From Candidatus Tokpelaia sp. (lineage in GTDB: Bacteria; Pseudomonadota; Alphaproteobacteria; Rhizobiales; Rhizobiaceae), in contig NZ_QLZD01000023.1 of NCBI RefSeq assembly GCF_008636115.1, positions 1 through 64,000 of the forward strand: 64,000 nt of DNA. Direction: 5' to 3'. The notes under the pieces are model-generated. The model did not search any database, was not told the DNA's origin, and saw only the letters and a list, made by a program, of their open reading frames with translations. Shown piece by piece: positions 16,762-26,155 of this stretch (the first letter of the stretch is position 1; each line of letters starts with the position of its first letter). Made by a program: the position numbers and the translations under genes.

Positions 16762-17766
16762 TTGCGTAATGCTTTGTGCGCGTGCGGCAGAGAGGCCGGA
16801 AGTGACAGGCAATATAATTTGCTGCCGCCCAATAGGGAGCTTTTTCCTAACCCGCCACATAATTGCGCTTTGTGCCCGCGTCTGCATGATTTTTTGCAGC
16901 AATGGCGGCAAAGGCAGCCGGGCTGGTATAATGCCCCTGTTCAGCCGTTTTTGCCGCAAGGCGGGGTGGCGGCGGTGCGCTTGCTGCTGGTCGGCCTTGC
17001 TCCCGGCCTGCAAGGGGCCAACCGCACCGGGCGGCCTTTTACCGGAGACGGCTGCGGCCCGCTGCTTTATAACACTCTGAAAAAATACGGTTTCGCGCGG
17101 GGAAGCTATCAGGCACGGCCTGATGACGGCCTGCAACTGGTAGAAATGGCGATTGCCAATGCCGTGCGCTGTGTGCCGCCGGAAAATAAGCCGCTGGGGG
17201 CGGAAATCAGTACCTGTCGCCGCTATCTCGCCCCTTATTTGCAGGGTTTACCCCGGCTGCACGTGGTGGTTACCTTGGGTAAGGTGGCGCATGAATCAAC
17301 CTTGCGGGCGCTGGGCGTGCCGCTGAAAGCGGCGCCCTTTATTCATGGCCGCATGGTGGAAATCCGCCGTGCCGGCGTGACGCAAGCCGATAGTAATGGT
17401 GGCGTGGTGCAAGTCGATAGCGGAGAAATGAGGCAAATTGACAAGGATAAAGCACAGTTTGACAGGCCCATGATACAGGCCGGCCATAATGGGAGCGCTG
17501 CGCCGGTTAAGCGCGGCAGCGGCAGCATGGTGGAAGGCAGCGATAGCGGCAGTTCGATAGGAAGTGGCGGCGGCATGGTAAGGGAGAGCGGCAGGGGTGA
17601 ATCAACGGCAATCAGCGACAGCAGATTGGCACCAATCGGCAGCTTGCGGCTTATTTCCAGCTACCATTGCTCACGTTACAATACCAGCACCGGCCGGCTG
17701 ACAGAAGCCATGTTTCATGAGATTTTCGCCACCGCCCGCCAATATCTGGATTCGATGAAAGCGTAA
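16762..17766 (+). CDS. Family 5 uracil-DNA glycosylase (UdgB) with internal insertion
   Basis: Base-excision repair glycosylase of the 4Fe-4S UdgB type. Cysteines 35 and 38 (CALC), 137 and 152 are placed as the cluster ligands; GLAPGLQGANRTGRPFTGD (78-96) is the first active-site motif and SYHCSRYNTSTGRLT (300-314) the second. Between PFIHGRMVEI and LRLISSYHC sits an insertion of about 90 residues (about 202-292) of glycine, serine, aspartate and arginine-rich low complexity with no counterpart in the family as I know it; it probably loops out. The start is TTG at 16762, directly after an in-frame TAA, with GGGAG upstream. All core motifs are intact, so activity is likely. Confidence 0.85.
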   Translation: MRNALCACGREAGSDRQYNLLPPNRELFPNPPHNCALCPRLHDFLQQWRQRQPGWYNAPVQPFLPQGGVAAVRLLLVGLAPGLQGANRTGRPFTGDGCGPLLYNTLKKYGFARGSYQARPDDGLQLVEMAIANAVRCVPPENKPLGAEISTCRRYLAPYLQGLPRLHVVVTLGKVAHESTLRALGVPLKAAPFIHGRMVEIRRAGVTQADSNGGVVQVDSGEMRQIDKDKAQFDRPMIQAGHNGSAAPVKRGSGSMVEGSDSGSSIGSGGGMVRESGRGESTAISDSRLAPIGSLRLISSYHCSRYNTSTGRLTEAMFHEIFATARQYLDSMKA

Positions 17767-17941
17767 TTCCTGAGCGCTGTGCTACATGCTCTGTTCGGTC
17801 GTGAGCCGAGTTAGGCTGAGTATTTGACGGCGCGGTTGAAAAGCGGGCCAGGAAATTATGAAAGGCCGATAAAATAGCGTTGCGGGGAAGCGGGGCTATG
17901 ATTATTTGAGAAATATGGGGGGATTGATAAGGTCTTGGCCT

Positions 17942-18679
17942 ATGCAAACACACTATAGCGTGCCGGAATTTAACAAAACCGCCTTTAATTGCCCGCATTG
18001 CGGCGCCTTTGCAGAACAGAAATGGTCGGAGCTTCGATGCGATATTTTTGCGCACCAGAATGACTGGGAATTAGGCAGAACTTTAGAGCTTCTTAAGAAT
18101 AAAGGATATAGCGAACTGGACGCGGCACATATGCGTTATGAACAGGCGGGCGGAATATTTGCCGCTATTTGTGCGCATTGCAAGAAATATTCCTATTGGC
18201 TTGAGAGAAAAATGCTGTGGCCGGCGGCGAGCACAATAGAAATGCCCAATCCCGATATGCCGGAGGAATGTCAGAAGCTTTACATGGAAGCACGCATTAT
18301 TGCCGGTCAGTCGCCGCGCGCCGCCGCTGCTTTATTGCGCTTATGTGTAGAAAAATTTATACTCGCCCTAGGCGGAACAGAGAAAAAACTTGCTGATGGC
18401 ATTCAGGCTCTTATTGATAACGGTAAAATTTCTCAAGCTGAGCAGGAATATTTGCATATATGCCGCTTAATCGGCAATGATGCTGTTCACCCGCGGGAAA
18501 TTTCTTTAAGCGATAGCCCGGAAATTGTTTTGCCGCTTTTCAGATTTTTGAATATTTTAGTGCAGAGAACTATTTCGGCGGAGAAAGAACGCAGCAATTT
18601 TATCGCAGGATTGCCATCTAACATACAGCAGAAAATAACGGCTCATAAAGAAGCCGGCGCAGCAGATTGGGATAAATGA
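17942..18679 (+). CDS. DUF4145 domain protein with zinc ribbon
   Basis: A 245-residue protein. It starts MQTHYSVPEFN and has a zinc ribbon formed by CPHCGAF (about 18-21) and CAHCKKY about 70 residues later, then a helical DUF4145 domain (residues about 110-215) with RAAAALLRLCVEKFI and RLIGNDAVHP. DUF4145 belongs to the HEPN superfamily; the arginine-to-histidine segment is the usual conserved patch, though whether it cuts RNA is unknown. DUF4145 is often attached to restriction or defence proteins, but here it is free-standing. ATG at 17942 fits the family start; upstream TTG/ATG codons would add 9-12 unrelated residues. Confidence 0.8.
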   Translation: MQTHYSVPEFNKTAFNCPHCGAFAEQKWSELRCDIFAHQNDWELGRTLELLKNKGYSELDAAHMRYEQAGGIFAAICAHCKKYSYWLERKMLWPAASTIEMPNPDMPEECQKLYMEARIIAGQSPRAAAALLRLCVEKFILALGGTEKKLADGIQALIDNGKISQAEQEYLHICRLIGNDAVHPREISLSDSPEIVLPLFRFLNILVQRTISAEKERSNFIAGLPSNIQQKITAHKEAGAADWDK

Positions 18680-18752
18680 GGATAAAGTCAGAACAAAAAT
18701 TCTCTTATTTTTCCGGTGATTTTGGGCGGTTCGCCCTTACACTGAGGGGTGC

Positions 18753-19267
18753 GGGTTTGTGCCAAATCGCCGGCAGATTCTCCGCGCCTGCTTTGGCAAA
18801 TAACCGTGCTTCAGGTGCCTTCCTGGGTGATTCTCGCTCCCCTTTTGGCAAAACAGCAATATCCCAAGACACAGCTCGAACGATTCTTGCGGCTCTTTGT
18901 GGCAGCCGCATTGGCAGGCGGCACAGCAATAGCCGCTCCGGGCGGCATTATGGTGCAGTATCCGGCAGGCCTGCCGCCGGCATAAATACTGCCTTCTGCC
19001 ATTTTTGGCCTTTAGGCGGGCTTGTGCCAATATTGCCGGCAGATTCTCCGCACCTGCTTTGGCAAATAACCATGCTTCAGGTGCCTTCCTGGGTGATTCT
19101 CGCTCCCCTTTTGGCAAAACAGCAATATCCCAAGACACAGCTCGAACGATTCTTGCGGCTTTTGTGGCGGCGGCATTGGCAGGCGGCACAGCAATGGCCG
19201 TTCCGGGCGGTATTATGGTGCGGTATTTGGCAGGCCTGCCGCCGGCATAAATACTGCCTTCTGCCAT
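18753..19267. repeat. Tandem direct duplication, two copies with 265/266-bp offset
   Basis: Copy 1 (about 18753-19003) and copy 2 (about 19018-19267) are nearly identical over about 245 bases. Shared landmarks are CAGATTCTCCGC at 18774 and 19040, and the end ATAAATACTGCCTTCTGCC. Differences are scattered substitutions plus one inserted base in copy 1 (CTCTTTG versus CTTTTG). On the plus strand both copies end in the same open frame, FVAAALAGGTA...PGGIMV...AGLPPA stop, but the indel puts their upstream parts in different frames. It fills most of the 620-base gap between the DUF4145 gene and smpB; no protein family is recognised in either strand. Confidence 0.85.
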
Positions 19268-19299
19268 TGCCGGCCGGCTCACTGGGCGCTGCCCGCAAG

Positions 19300-19773
19300 C
19301 TATTTATTATTTTGCCGCAGCAGGCGGGCTTTTTCCCGCCCCCAGTCACGCTTTTTTTCAGTCTGGCGTTTGTCATGCAGCTTTTTGCCGCGCGCCAGTG
19401 CAATCTCTATTTTAGCGCGGCCGCGCGGGTTAAAATAAAGCCGCAGCGGCACAATGGTCATGCCTTCGCGCTCAACAGCTTTGGCCAGCCTGTCCATCTC
19501 CTTGCTGTGCAGCAATAATTTGCGCAGGCGGCGCGGCTCGTGGTTAAACCGATTGCCGGCAGTATATTCCGGAATATGCGCATTGATAAGCCATAGCCCG
19601 TCTTGCTCAAAAGAGGCGTAGCTCTCGGCAATATTGGCGTGATTGGCGCGCAGCGATTTCACCTCTGTGCCCACCAGCACCAGGCCGGCTTCCATATTGT
19701 CCAGAATTTCATAATTAAAGCGTGCTTTGCGGTTTTCGGCCAGAATTTTGCGCTTTATTGTCGGTTTTTTCAC
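19300..19773 (-). CDS. smpB: SsrA-binding protein (trans-translation)
   Basis: A 157-residue RNA-binding protein that partners tmRNA to rescue stalled ribosomes. It starts [20 protein letters not shown] and contains [18 protein letters not shown] and [16 protein letters not shown], all hallmarks of SmpB, with a basic C-terminal tail ([13 protein letters not shown]) that enters the mRNA channel. The start codon is GTG (19771-19773) with AGGAA upstream. It follows dapA on the same strand, as in other Hyphomicrobiales, with about 290 bases between. Confidence 0.96.
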   Translation of the reverse strand: MKKPTIKRKILAENRKARFNYEILDNMEAGLVLVGTEVKSLRANHANIAESYASFEQDGLWLINAHIPEYTAGNRFNHEPRRLRKLLLHSKEMDRLAKAVEREGMTIVPLRLYFNPRGRAKIEIALARGKKLHDKRQTEKKRDWGREKARLLRQNNK

Positions 19774-20065
19774 TATTATTCCTGCTTTCTGCCCGAGCCG
19801 GGTGCCTTAAATACAGGCCGCAGCGGCCGGAAAGACCAATAAATCTTGCGCGGCCGCGGCGCATCATATCATGCCGCGCCGGCTGCTATTATTGCAGCCA
19901 GAGGTCGGTGCCGCTTTAAACCGGCAAAACTTTGGCCGGACAAAAGCAGCCAAAGCGTCAAATCCGCCCTGTGCCACACTGGCAAAATCGCCCCGGCAGC
20001 CCAAGCGTGGCTTGATCAAGCCTCACTGCTTCTTTATTCAAATATAGGCCGCAACAGCCGGAAAT

Positions 20066-20944
20066 TCAAACGAGCCCTGCCTGTGCCAGCGCCGCATCAA
20101 TTTTCTCTGCGGTTGCCGGCGCAATTTCTACCAGCGGCAGACGCAGATCGGGGCGGCAAAGCCCCAGCCGCGCCGCAGCATATTTCACTCCGGCCGGATT
20201 AGGCTCAATAAACAGAGCCTGGTGCAGCGGCAGCAGCTTTTTATGCAAAGCCTCTGCCGTTTTGACATTGCCCGCCAGACTGGCCTGCTGAAAAGCAGCG
20301 CTTAAGGCCGGAGCAATATTAGAGGTAACGGAAATACAGCCGCGCCCGCCCTGGGCGTTAAAAGCCAGAGCCGTGGTATCCTCCCCCGATAGCTGGATAA
20401 AGCCGCTGCCGCAGGCGCGCCGCTGCTCACCGACACGCTCAATCTTCCCCGTGGCGTCTTTGACCCCGATAATATTGCTAAAATCATGTGCCAGCCTGCC
20501 CATTGTTTCCGGCAGCATATCAATAATAGAACGGCCGGGAATATTATAAATAATAATCGGCAGGCGGACTGCTTTGGCAATAGCGGCAAAATGAGCATAA
20601 AGCCCGGCCTGATTGGGCTTGTTATAATAAGGCGTGACCACCAGCGCCGCATCTGCCCCCGCCGCTTGCGCATATTGAGCCAGCTCTATTGCCTCGGCCG
20701 TGCTGTTGGAGCCGGCGCCGGCAATAACCGGCACCCGGCCTTTGGTCTGCTGCACACAGAGCTCAATAACGCGCTTATGCTCATTATGGCTCAAAGTCGG
20801 CGACTCACCCGTCGTGCCGACAGCAACAAGCCCGCTAATCCCCTCTTTTATTTGCCATTCAACCAAATGGCGAAACGCTTTTTCATCAACCTTATCCTCT
20901 GCTGAAAAGGGGGTGATGAGGGCGGTTAAAGCTCCCTCTATCAT
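20066..20944 (-). CDS. dapA: 4-hydroxy-tetrahydrodipicolinate synthase
   Basis: Cytosolic aldolase-type enzyme that condenses pyruvate and aspartate semialdehyde, the first committed step to diaminopimelate and lysine. The 292 residues form a TIM barrel with [10 protein letters not shown] (43-52; threonines 44-45), YYNKP, the catalytic tyrosine 133 in IIYNIPGRS and the Schiff-base lysine 162 in IGVKDATG. Length and motifs are standard. Start at 20944 with GAGG about eight bases upstream. Divergent from the lytic transglycosylase gene; its product feeds peptidoglycan precursor synthesis. Confidence 0.96.
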   Translation of the reverse strand: MIEGALTALITPFSAEDKVDEKAFRHLVEWQIKEGISGLVAVGTTGESPTLSHNEHKRVIELCVQQTKGRVPVIAGAGSNSTAEAIELAQYAQAAGADAALVVTPYYNKPNQAGLYAHFAAIAKAVRLPIIIYNIPGRSIIDMLPETMGRLAHDFSNIIGVKDATGKIERVGEQRRACGSGFIQLSGEDTTALAFNAQGGRGCISVTSNIAPALSAAFQQASLAGNVKTAEALHKKLLPLHQALFIEPNPAGVKYAAARLGLCRPDLRLPLVEIAPATAEKIDAALAQAGLV

Positions 20945-21234
20945 ATCGATACCTCAAAATTGCAGCCTGTCGCCGGCAAAGGCCGCGCCTTTTCACTATT
21001 AAAAGCGCAGTCTGGCTGCCGCCTGTTGTGAGCAGCCGCCACGCGCGACCATAAAGCAATTTTCGCCATCTGCAAACAGCTTTTTTGCGGCAAGGCTGTT
21101 GGGGCAGCCGGCTTTGCGCTGCCGGGTACGACAAAATATTAAGAAGGGCTTTACCCTTGCTCTTTATTTTGCCCGGCCTGACGGTAGCAGGCTCATGGCA
21201 TTAAAACGCTCAATGGCAGGCAGATTGGGGCATT

Positions 21235-23442
21235 ATGGCGCGAAACTGGCATAAAAATTTTATAATATACAGCACGGCGCTGGGGCTGTTTTTTGCCCAG
21301 ATTGCCGCAGCTCAGACTAAGGCCGGCGGCAATAAAATGCCGCACCCGGCCGCCCGGCCGGCGGCACAGGCGACAGCGGCAAAAAAAGCGCGCAGTCATA
21401 AGGGCAAGGCTTCTGCCCCGGCGGCCAGAACAGCGGCCAAAGCGCGGCCTCAAACCAAAGCTGCGCCTGTATTGACCGGCGCGGCCGCGGCGGTCGGGCT
21501 TGATAATAATCCTGTTTCGGCTATTCCGCCGGGGCGTTCGGCTGTTTTGCCCGGGCTGTCGCCGCGTTTGCGCGCCGGGTTTGACGCTGCCTATAATAAT
21601 CGCGGGGCAGAGGCTCTGGCCGCCAAAAACGCCTTTGCCGCCGGCACGGCAGAGCGGCAGAGCCTGGCCTGGGCCATTGCTACTGCCGGCCCGAGCGGCG
21701 TTTCGGCCGCGCAATTATGGCAAAACAAGGCAGAGCTGGCCGGCTGGCCCGGGCAGGCGCAGTTGCAGGGCAGTTTTGAGCGCGCCTTGGCGCGGGAAGG
21801 GGCGGCACCCGCCAAAATTATCGCTTATTTTACCGGGCAGCAGCCGCAAACGGCGGCGGGGCGGGCAGTATTGGCCAGGGCCTATATTGCGGGCGGGCAA
21901 AAAGCGCAGGCGCGGGCGGTGCTTTTCCCCTGGTGGTATCAGGCGCGTTTAAGCAATTCTGAAGAAACATTGCTGGCAGCAAGCGCCGCAGGCCTGTTGA
22001 CGCAGGAGGATTATCGCCGGCGCCTCTCTGCGCAGCTTTTTGCCGGGCAGAAAGCTGCGGCAGCGCGTATTGCCGCGCGCGCCGGCGGCACTGATTTATA
22101 TCAGGCCTATATGGCAGCCCTGCAGCCGGCAATGGCAACCGAGTCGCTGCTGGCCGGGCTCTCTGCCTATTGGAAAAAGCAGGCTGTCAGCCGTTTTATC
22201 TATATACAATATTTGCGCCGGACAAAACATTATGAAAAAGCGGCGCAGCTTGTTTCGGCTACTCCGGCGGCAAGCGGGGCAATGGGCAATAATGAGGCCT
22301 GGTGGGCGGAAAGACGGGTATTGTCACGCGAAATGCTGGATATAGGCCGTGCCGATATTGCCTATAGGCTGGTGACGGCCTGGCGCCCCGGTGATAAAAT
22401 ACAGGCGGCCGATGCCGAATTTCATGCCGGCTGGTATGCTTTGCGGTTTCTGGGCAGGCCGCAGCCGGCGCGGGAGCATTTTGCCCGCCTTGCCGCTTTA
22501 TCGGCCGGCACCATTACCAAAGCCCGGGGCTATTATTGGCAGGGACGCACGGCCGAGGCGCTGCATGAGCCGCGCGCGGCACAAAATTTTTATGCGCAGG
22601 CGGCGCATTATTCCACCACATTTTACGGCCAGCTTGCCGCGCAAAATATTGGCAGAGCTTTGCCGCCGCCGCCAATGCCGCGGCCAAGCCCTGCCGAGCG
22701 CCGGAATTTTGCCGCGCGCCACCCGGTGCAGGCGCTGATATTGCTGGAAAAGGCCGGTTATAATGCGGCAGCGCGCGGTCTTTACACGGCTTTATCGCAA
22801 GATTTGCATAATATCGGCGAATTGGCGCTGCTGGCAGCGCTGGCAGAGAAAAACAATAATTATTACAGCAGCCTGAAAATCGGCAAAAACGGGGCTCAGC
22901 GCGCTTTTGAGGTTGGCGCCCTGGCGCACCCTTTGGGGGCTATCCCGGCAGTGGCCGGTATTTCTCCCAGCCGGCTGGCTTTGGCCTATGCTGTTGCCCG
23001 GCAGGAGAGCGAGTTTAACCCGCAGGCTTTATCGCCCGCTGATGCGCGCGGCCTGTTGCAGCTTTTGCCGAAAACGGCCAAGGCCGTGGCCGGGCGGCAG
23101 AACCTCCCTTATTCGCTGGATAAATTATCCGGCGATGCCGGTTATAATGCGCGGCTGGGCGTACATTATCTGGAAGAGCAGCTGCAAAAATTCAACGGCT
23201 CCTATATTTTGACCTTTATCGCCTATAATGCCGGTGCCGGGCGCGCGCTTGACTGGATAGGCCGCTATGGCGATCCGCGCGGGCAAAAGAGCGATTTTGT
23301 GGTGGATTGGCTGGAGCGTATTCCCTTTACTGAGACGCGCAATTATGTGCAAAGGGTAATGGAAAATTATGAAATTTACAAAATGCGGCTGGGCGGCCGC
23401 GCCGATATTGACGCTGATATAGCAGCGGGCAGACCGGGTTGA
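21235..23442 (+). CDS. Soluble lytic murein transglycosylase (Slt70-like)
   Basis: A 735-residue periplasmic enzyme that cleaves glycan strands of peptidoglycan, forming 1,6-anhydro ends. A signal peptide covers about residues 1-26 (FFAQIAAAQ), followed by an alanine/lysine-rich spacer to about 80, a long alpha-superhelical region, and a C-terminal SLT domain (about 575-700) with AVARQESEFNPQALS (catalytic glutamate 591), DARGLLQLLPKTA and FIAYNAGAGRA. Adjacent and divergent to dapA, a conserved order in Hyphomicrobiales. Starting ATG at 21235 is the first of the frame. Confidence 0.92.
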   Translation: MARNWHKNFIIYSTALGLFFAQIAAAQTKAGGNKMPHPAARPAAQATAAKKARSHKGKASAPAARTAAKARPQTKAAPVLTGAAAAVGLDNNPVSAIPPGRSAVLPGLSPRLRAGFDAAYNNRGAEALAAKNAFAAGTAERQSLAWAIATAGPSGVSAAQLWQNKAELAGWPGQAQLQGSFERALAREGAAPAKIIAYFTGQQPQTAAGRAVLARAYIAGGQKAQARAVLFPWWYQARLSNSEETLLAASAAGLLTQEDYRRRLSAQLFAGQKAAAARIAARAGGTDLYQAYMAALQPAMATESLLAGLSAYWKKQAVSRFIYIQYLRRTKHYEKAAQLVSATPAASGAMGNNEAWWAERRVLSREMLDIGRADIAYRLVTAWRPGDKIQAADAEFHAGWYALRFLGRPQPAREHFARLAALSAGTITKARGYYWQGRTAEALHEPRAAQNFYAQAAHYSTTFYGQLAAQNIGRALPPPPMPRPSPAERRNFAARHPVQALILLEKAGYNAAARGLYTALSQDLHNIGELALLAALAEKNNNYYSSLKIGKNGAQRAFEVGALAHPLGAIPAVAGISPSRLALAYAVARQESEFNPQALSPADARGLLQLLPKTAKAVAGRQNLPYSLDKLSGDAGYNARLGVHYLEEQLQKFNGSYILTFIAYNAGAGRALDWIGRYGDPRGQKSDFVVDWLERIPFTETRNYVQRVMENYEIYKMRLGGRADIDADIAAGRPG

Positions 23443-23468
23443 AATCTGCCGGCACCAGGTGCAGCTTT

Positions 23469-24737
23469 TCATGCCGGCCGCCGGTGCCGTTCTTCGCTGG
23501 GCAATCTGGGCAAAAACAGGGCAATAATACCAAGCAGCGGCAAAAAAGCGCAGAGGTCAAACAAAGCCTGATTGCCGATTTTGTCGCCCAGTGCGCCGAG
23601 CAGAGCAGAAGACAGCGCGCCAATACCGAAAGACAGGCCGTAAAACAGGCCGGCTATTGTGCCGATTTTACCCGGCATCAGCTCCTGGGCAAAAACCACA
23701 ATAGCCGGAAAGGCAGAAGCCAGAATAAGGCCGATAATCACAGATAAAACGGCCATTAGCGGCAGCGAGGCATGCGGCAGCGCCAGGGTGAAAGGCAAAA
23801 CGCCCAAAATAGAAAACCAGATAACCCGGCGCGCGCCGATTTTATCGCCTATCGGGCCGCCGAAAATAGTGCCGGCGGCAATCCCGCCCAAATATAAAAA
23901 CAGCAAATATTGCGCCTGATGCACGGTTAAGCCATATTTTTCCATAGCGAAAAAAGTATAAAAATTGCTCATGGAAGAAAGATAAATATATTTGGCTGTC
24001 ATCAGGGCAACAAGCATAAAAATCGTGCGGCGAATATGCGTTTTGCTTAAATCAGGCAGAGCGGGCGGCGCTCCTTTGGCCAGAATGCGGCGCAAACGGG
24101 CGGCATACCAGCGGGCAATAATAGTCAGCAATAAAAAACCGGCAAAGGCAATAAGGGCAAAATAGCCGACATCATATTGCCGGTTGATAAATAAAGCGGC
24201 CAGCAGCGGGCCCAGGGCTGTGCCGCTATTGCCGCCGACCTGAAAGACAGACTGGGCAAAGCCGAAACGACCGCCGCTGGCAAAACGCGCCACGCGCGCC
24301 GCCTCGGGGTGAAATATGGAAGAACCGAAGCCAACCAGGCAGGCGCCGGCCAGCAAACCCCAATAATGCCCGGCGAAAGCCAGCGCCAAAAGCCCCGCCA
24401 TGGTAAACAAGGCAGAAAAAGGCAGGGAATAAGGCAGCGGTTTTTTATCGGTGTAAAAACCGATTAAAGGCTGCAAAACAGAGCCGGTTATTTGAAAGCC
24501 GGCCGTAATCAGGCCGATCTGCAATAGCGACAAGTGATAATTAGCCCGCAAAAGCGGGTAAACAGCCGGCAGCATGGATTGCATGACATCATTGAATAAA
24601 TGGCCGAAACTGATAGCCAGCAAAACGGCAATTACCGTATCACCGCCGGCAACAGCCGCGGCTTTTGCTTTACCCGGCAGCGGGCTGCTGCCGGCAGCCG
24701 GCACTGTTTTATCACGAATTGGCGGCCTTGACGGCAT
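23469..24737 (-). CDS. fsr: MFS transporter, fosmidomycin-resistance (Fsr) type
   Basis: A 422-residue inner-membrane protein with 12 predicted membrane segments in two halves and a basic central loop (YAARLRRILAKG). The N-terminal half has FGHLFNDVMQSMLPAVYPLL and GFGSSIFHPEAARVARFASG, a signature of the Fsr group. Fsr of E. coli gives fosmidomycin resistance when overproduced; the natural substrate here is unknown. A 30-residue hydrophilic N-terminal extension precedes the first membrane segment. It converges with the transglycosylase gene, 26 bases apart. Confidence 0.88.
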   Translation of the reverse strand: MPSRPPIRDKTVPAAGSSPLPGKAKAAAVAGGDTVIAVLLAISFGHLFNDVMQSMLPAVYPLLRANYHLSLLQIGLITAGFQITGSVLQPLIGFYTDKKPLPYSLPFSALFTMAGLLALAFAGHYWGLLAGACLVGFGSSIFHPEAARVARFASGGRFGFAQSVFQVGGNSGTALGPLLAALFINRQYDVGYFALIAFAGFLLLTIIARWYAARLRRILAKGAPPALPDLSKTHIRRTIFMLVALMTAKYIYLSSMSNFYTFFAMEKYGLTVHQAQYLLFLYLGGIAAGTIFGGPIGDKIGARRVIWFSILGVLPFTLALPHASLPLMAVLSVIIGLILASAFPAIVVFAQELMPGKIGTIAGLFYGLSFGIGALSSALLGALGDKIGNQALFDLCAFLPLLGIIALFLPRLPSEERHRRPA

Positions 24738-24995
24738 AATTGCACCTTTTGACTATTTAAGGGGTCTGATATAAAAAGCGTTCTCTTACAGCTTCCCCCG
24801 GCTCAAAGCGAAAGGCCGATAATCGCGCATTTATACAGGCAATGACACAGATGAGAAATTTTTTTGCACAAATTTTATTAAAAATGATGGAAATATTTAC
24901 CATAAAGCGATAAAAGGAGTGCCTCAAGGCGCAAAAGCTGCCATAATTGCGGTTATTCGGGGCGGTATTTGCATCTGACAATAATCAAGGGAAAT

Positions 24996-25679
24996 ATGCT
25001 TTTTCGCCAAAAAAAACAACCGAATTTGTGGGGGAAGATTCGTCTCTATCTGTGGCCGCGGCGTTCTTTTTCACGCTCATTGCGCTATTTGGGCAAGCGT
25101 TTGCTGCGTATCCCGGCCAGGCCGCATATTGTGGCGCTGGGGCTGGCTATTGGCGTGTTTTTTGCGGTAACGCCGCTTTACGGTTTTCATATTCTGCTTG
25201 CTGTTTTTTGTGCCTGGATTTGTTCTGCCAATATTGCGGCAGCGGCTCTTGGCACTGTTTTGGCCAATCCGTTGACTATCCCGTTTCTCTTTGGTGCTGC
25301 TTATGAAACCGGGCGGCTGATTTTGCCGATTGCGCATAAAGCGGCGCCTATACCGGTTTTGTGGGTTGAGCTGCAAAAACTGAATTTCAGCAATCTATCC
25401 GGTGTTTTGTTTCAGATTTCAGTCGGTTCGCTGCTCTTGGGTATTATATTGGCGGCTTTGGCCTATATTGGCACCTATACGGCGACTAGACATTTTCGCC
25501 GGCAGCGGCAAAAGCGTATTCATGCCCGTTATTTGCGCCGCAGCGCTGCCGGGGCGGTTTGCCGGAATGGCGGGGCGCTTGCAGATTTCTCGCCGGCGGC
25601 GGAGATTTTTGCCGATAAACCGGTAATTTGTGCGATTGAAGGGCGCGGCGGCGCAGCTCCGGGTGAATATGGGCCATGA
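24996..25679 (+). CDS. DUF2062 membrane protein
   Basis: A 227-residue inner-membrane protein of the DUF2062 family. A basic N-terminus is followed by the conserved patch [20 protein letters not shown] and FHILLAVF, then a second hydrophobic block ([19 protein letters not shown]). The C-terminal 60 residues are hydrophilic and less typical. Function is unknown; the gene is repeatedly found just before acpS in this order. AAGGGA precedes the ATG at 24996 by four to five bases, favouring it over the TTG at 24969. Its stop overlaps the acpS start by four bases (ATGA), so they are coupled. Confidence 0.85.
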   Translation: MLFRQKKQPNLWGKIRLYLWPRRSFSRSLRYLGKRLLRIPARPHIVALGLAIGVFFAVTPLYGFHILLAVFCAWICSANIAAAALGTVLANPLTIPFLFGAAYETGRLILPIAHKAAPIPVLWVELQKLNFSNLSGVLFQISVGSLLLGIILAALAYIGTYTATRHFRRQRQKRIHARYLRRSAAGAVCRNGGALADFSPAAEIFADKPVICAIEGRGGAAPGEYGP

Positions 25680-26074
25680 TTATCGGTATCGGTAATGATA
25701 TAATTACTATTGCGCGGGTGGAGAAAGTGTTGCAGCGGCATGGCACCCGCTTTACGCAGCGCGTTTTTACCGCTGTGGAGCGGCAGAAATCGGAAGGGCG
25801 CCGCCAGAAAGCGGCCTCTTATGCCAAGCGTTTTGCTGCCAAAGAGGCTTGCGCCAAAGCTTTGGGGACAGGTATTGGCCGCGGTGTCTATTGGCGCAAT
25901 TTGGGGGTTGTCAATTTGCCTTCAGGGGCGCCGACCATGGAAATTACCGGGCAGGCTTTGAACGTGCTGGCCTCAAAGCTGCCGCCGCGGCATAAAGCGC
26001 ATGTGCATGTGACGCTTAGCGATGATGAGCCTTTTGCCCAGGCTTTTGTGCTGATTGAGGCGGTGCCGCTGTAA
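25676..26074 (+). CDS. acpS: Holo-[acyl-carrier-protein] synthase
   Basis: A 132-residue enzyme that transfers 4'-phosphopantetheine from CoA to the serine of acyl carrier protein, activating fatty-acid synthesis. [15 protein letters not shown] (2-16) carries the metal-binding aspartate 8 and [16 protein letters not shown] the catalytic glutamate and lysine; [17 protein letters not shown] closes the fold. The start overlaps the DUF2062 stop by four bases. Followed 81 bases later by lepB, matching the conserved acpS-lepB-rnc-era block. Confidence 0.95.
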   Translation: MIIGIGNDIITIARVEKVLQRHGTRFTQRVFTAVERQKSEGRRQKAASYAKRFAAKEACAKALGTGIGRGVYWRNLGVVNLPSGAPTMEITGQALNVLASKLPPRHKAHVHVTLSDDEPFAQAFVLIEAVPL

Positions 26075-26155
26075 TTATGGCAGTGCTCCTCTTAAGGGGC
26101 AGCCTGTTGCCGCTTTTGCCGCAGTTACTGGTAAAATAGCAAGCAGGTAGGGATA

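Noticed and set aside
16458-16832. Minus-strand proline-rich open frame of 124 codons
   Set aside because: No ribosome-binding site, overlaps the udg start, and resembles no known protein; its acidic end is suggestive but not enough.
18737-19282. 181-codon minus-strand frame through the tandem duplication
   Set aside because: Internal repetition simply reflects the duplicated DNA; the indel puts the two copies in different frames.
21193-21714. 173-codon minus-strand frame opposite the transglycosylase N-terminus
   Set aside because: An arginine/glycine-rich shadow of GC-rich codons opposite a gene with clear SLT motifs.
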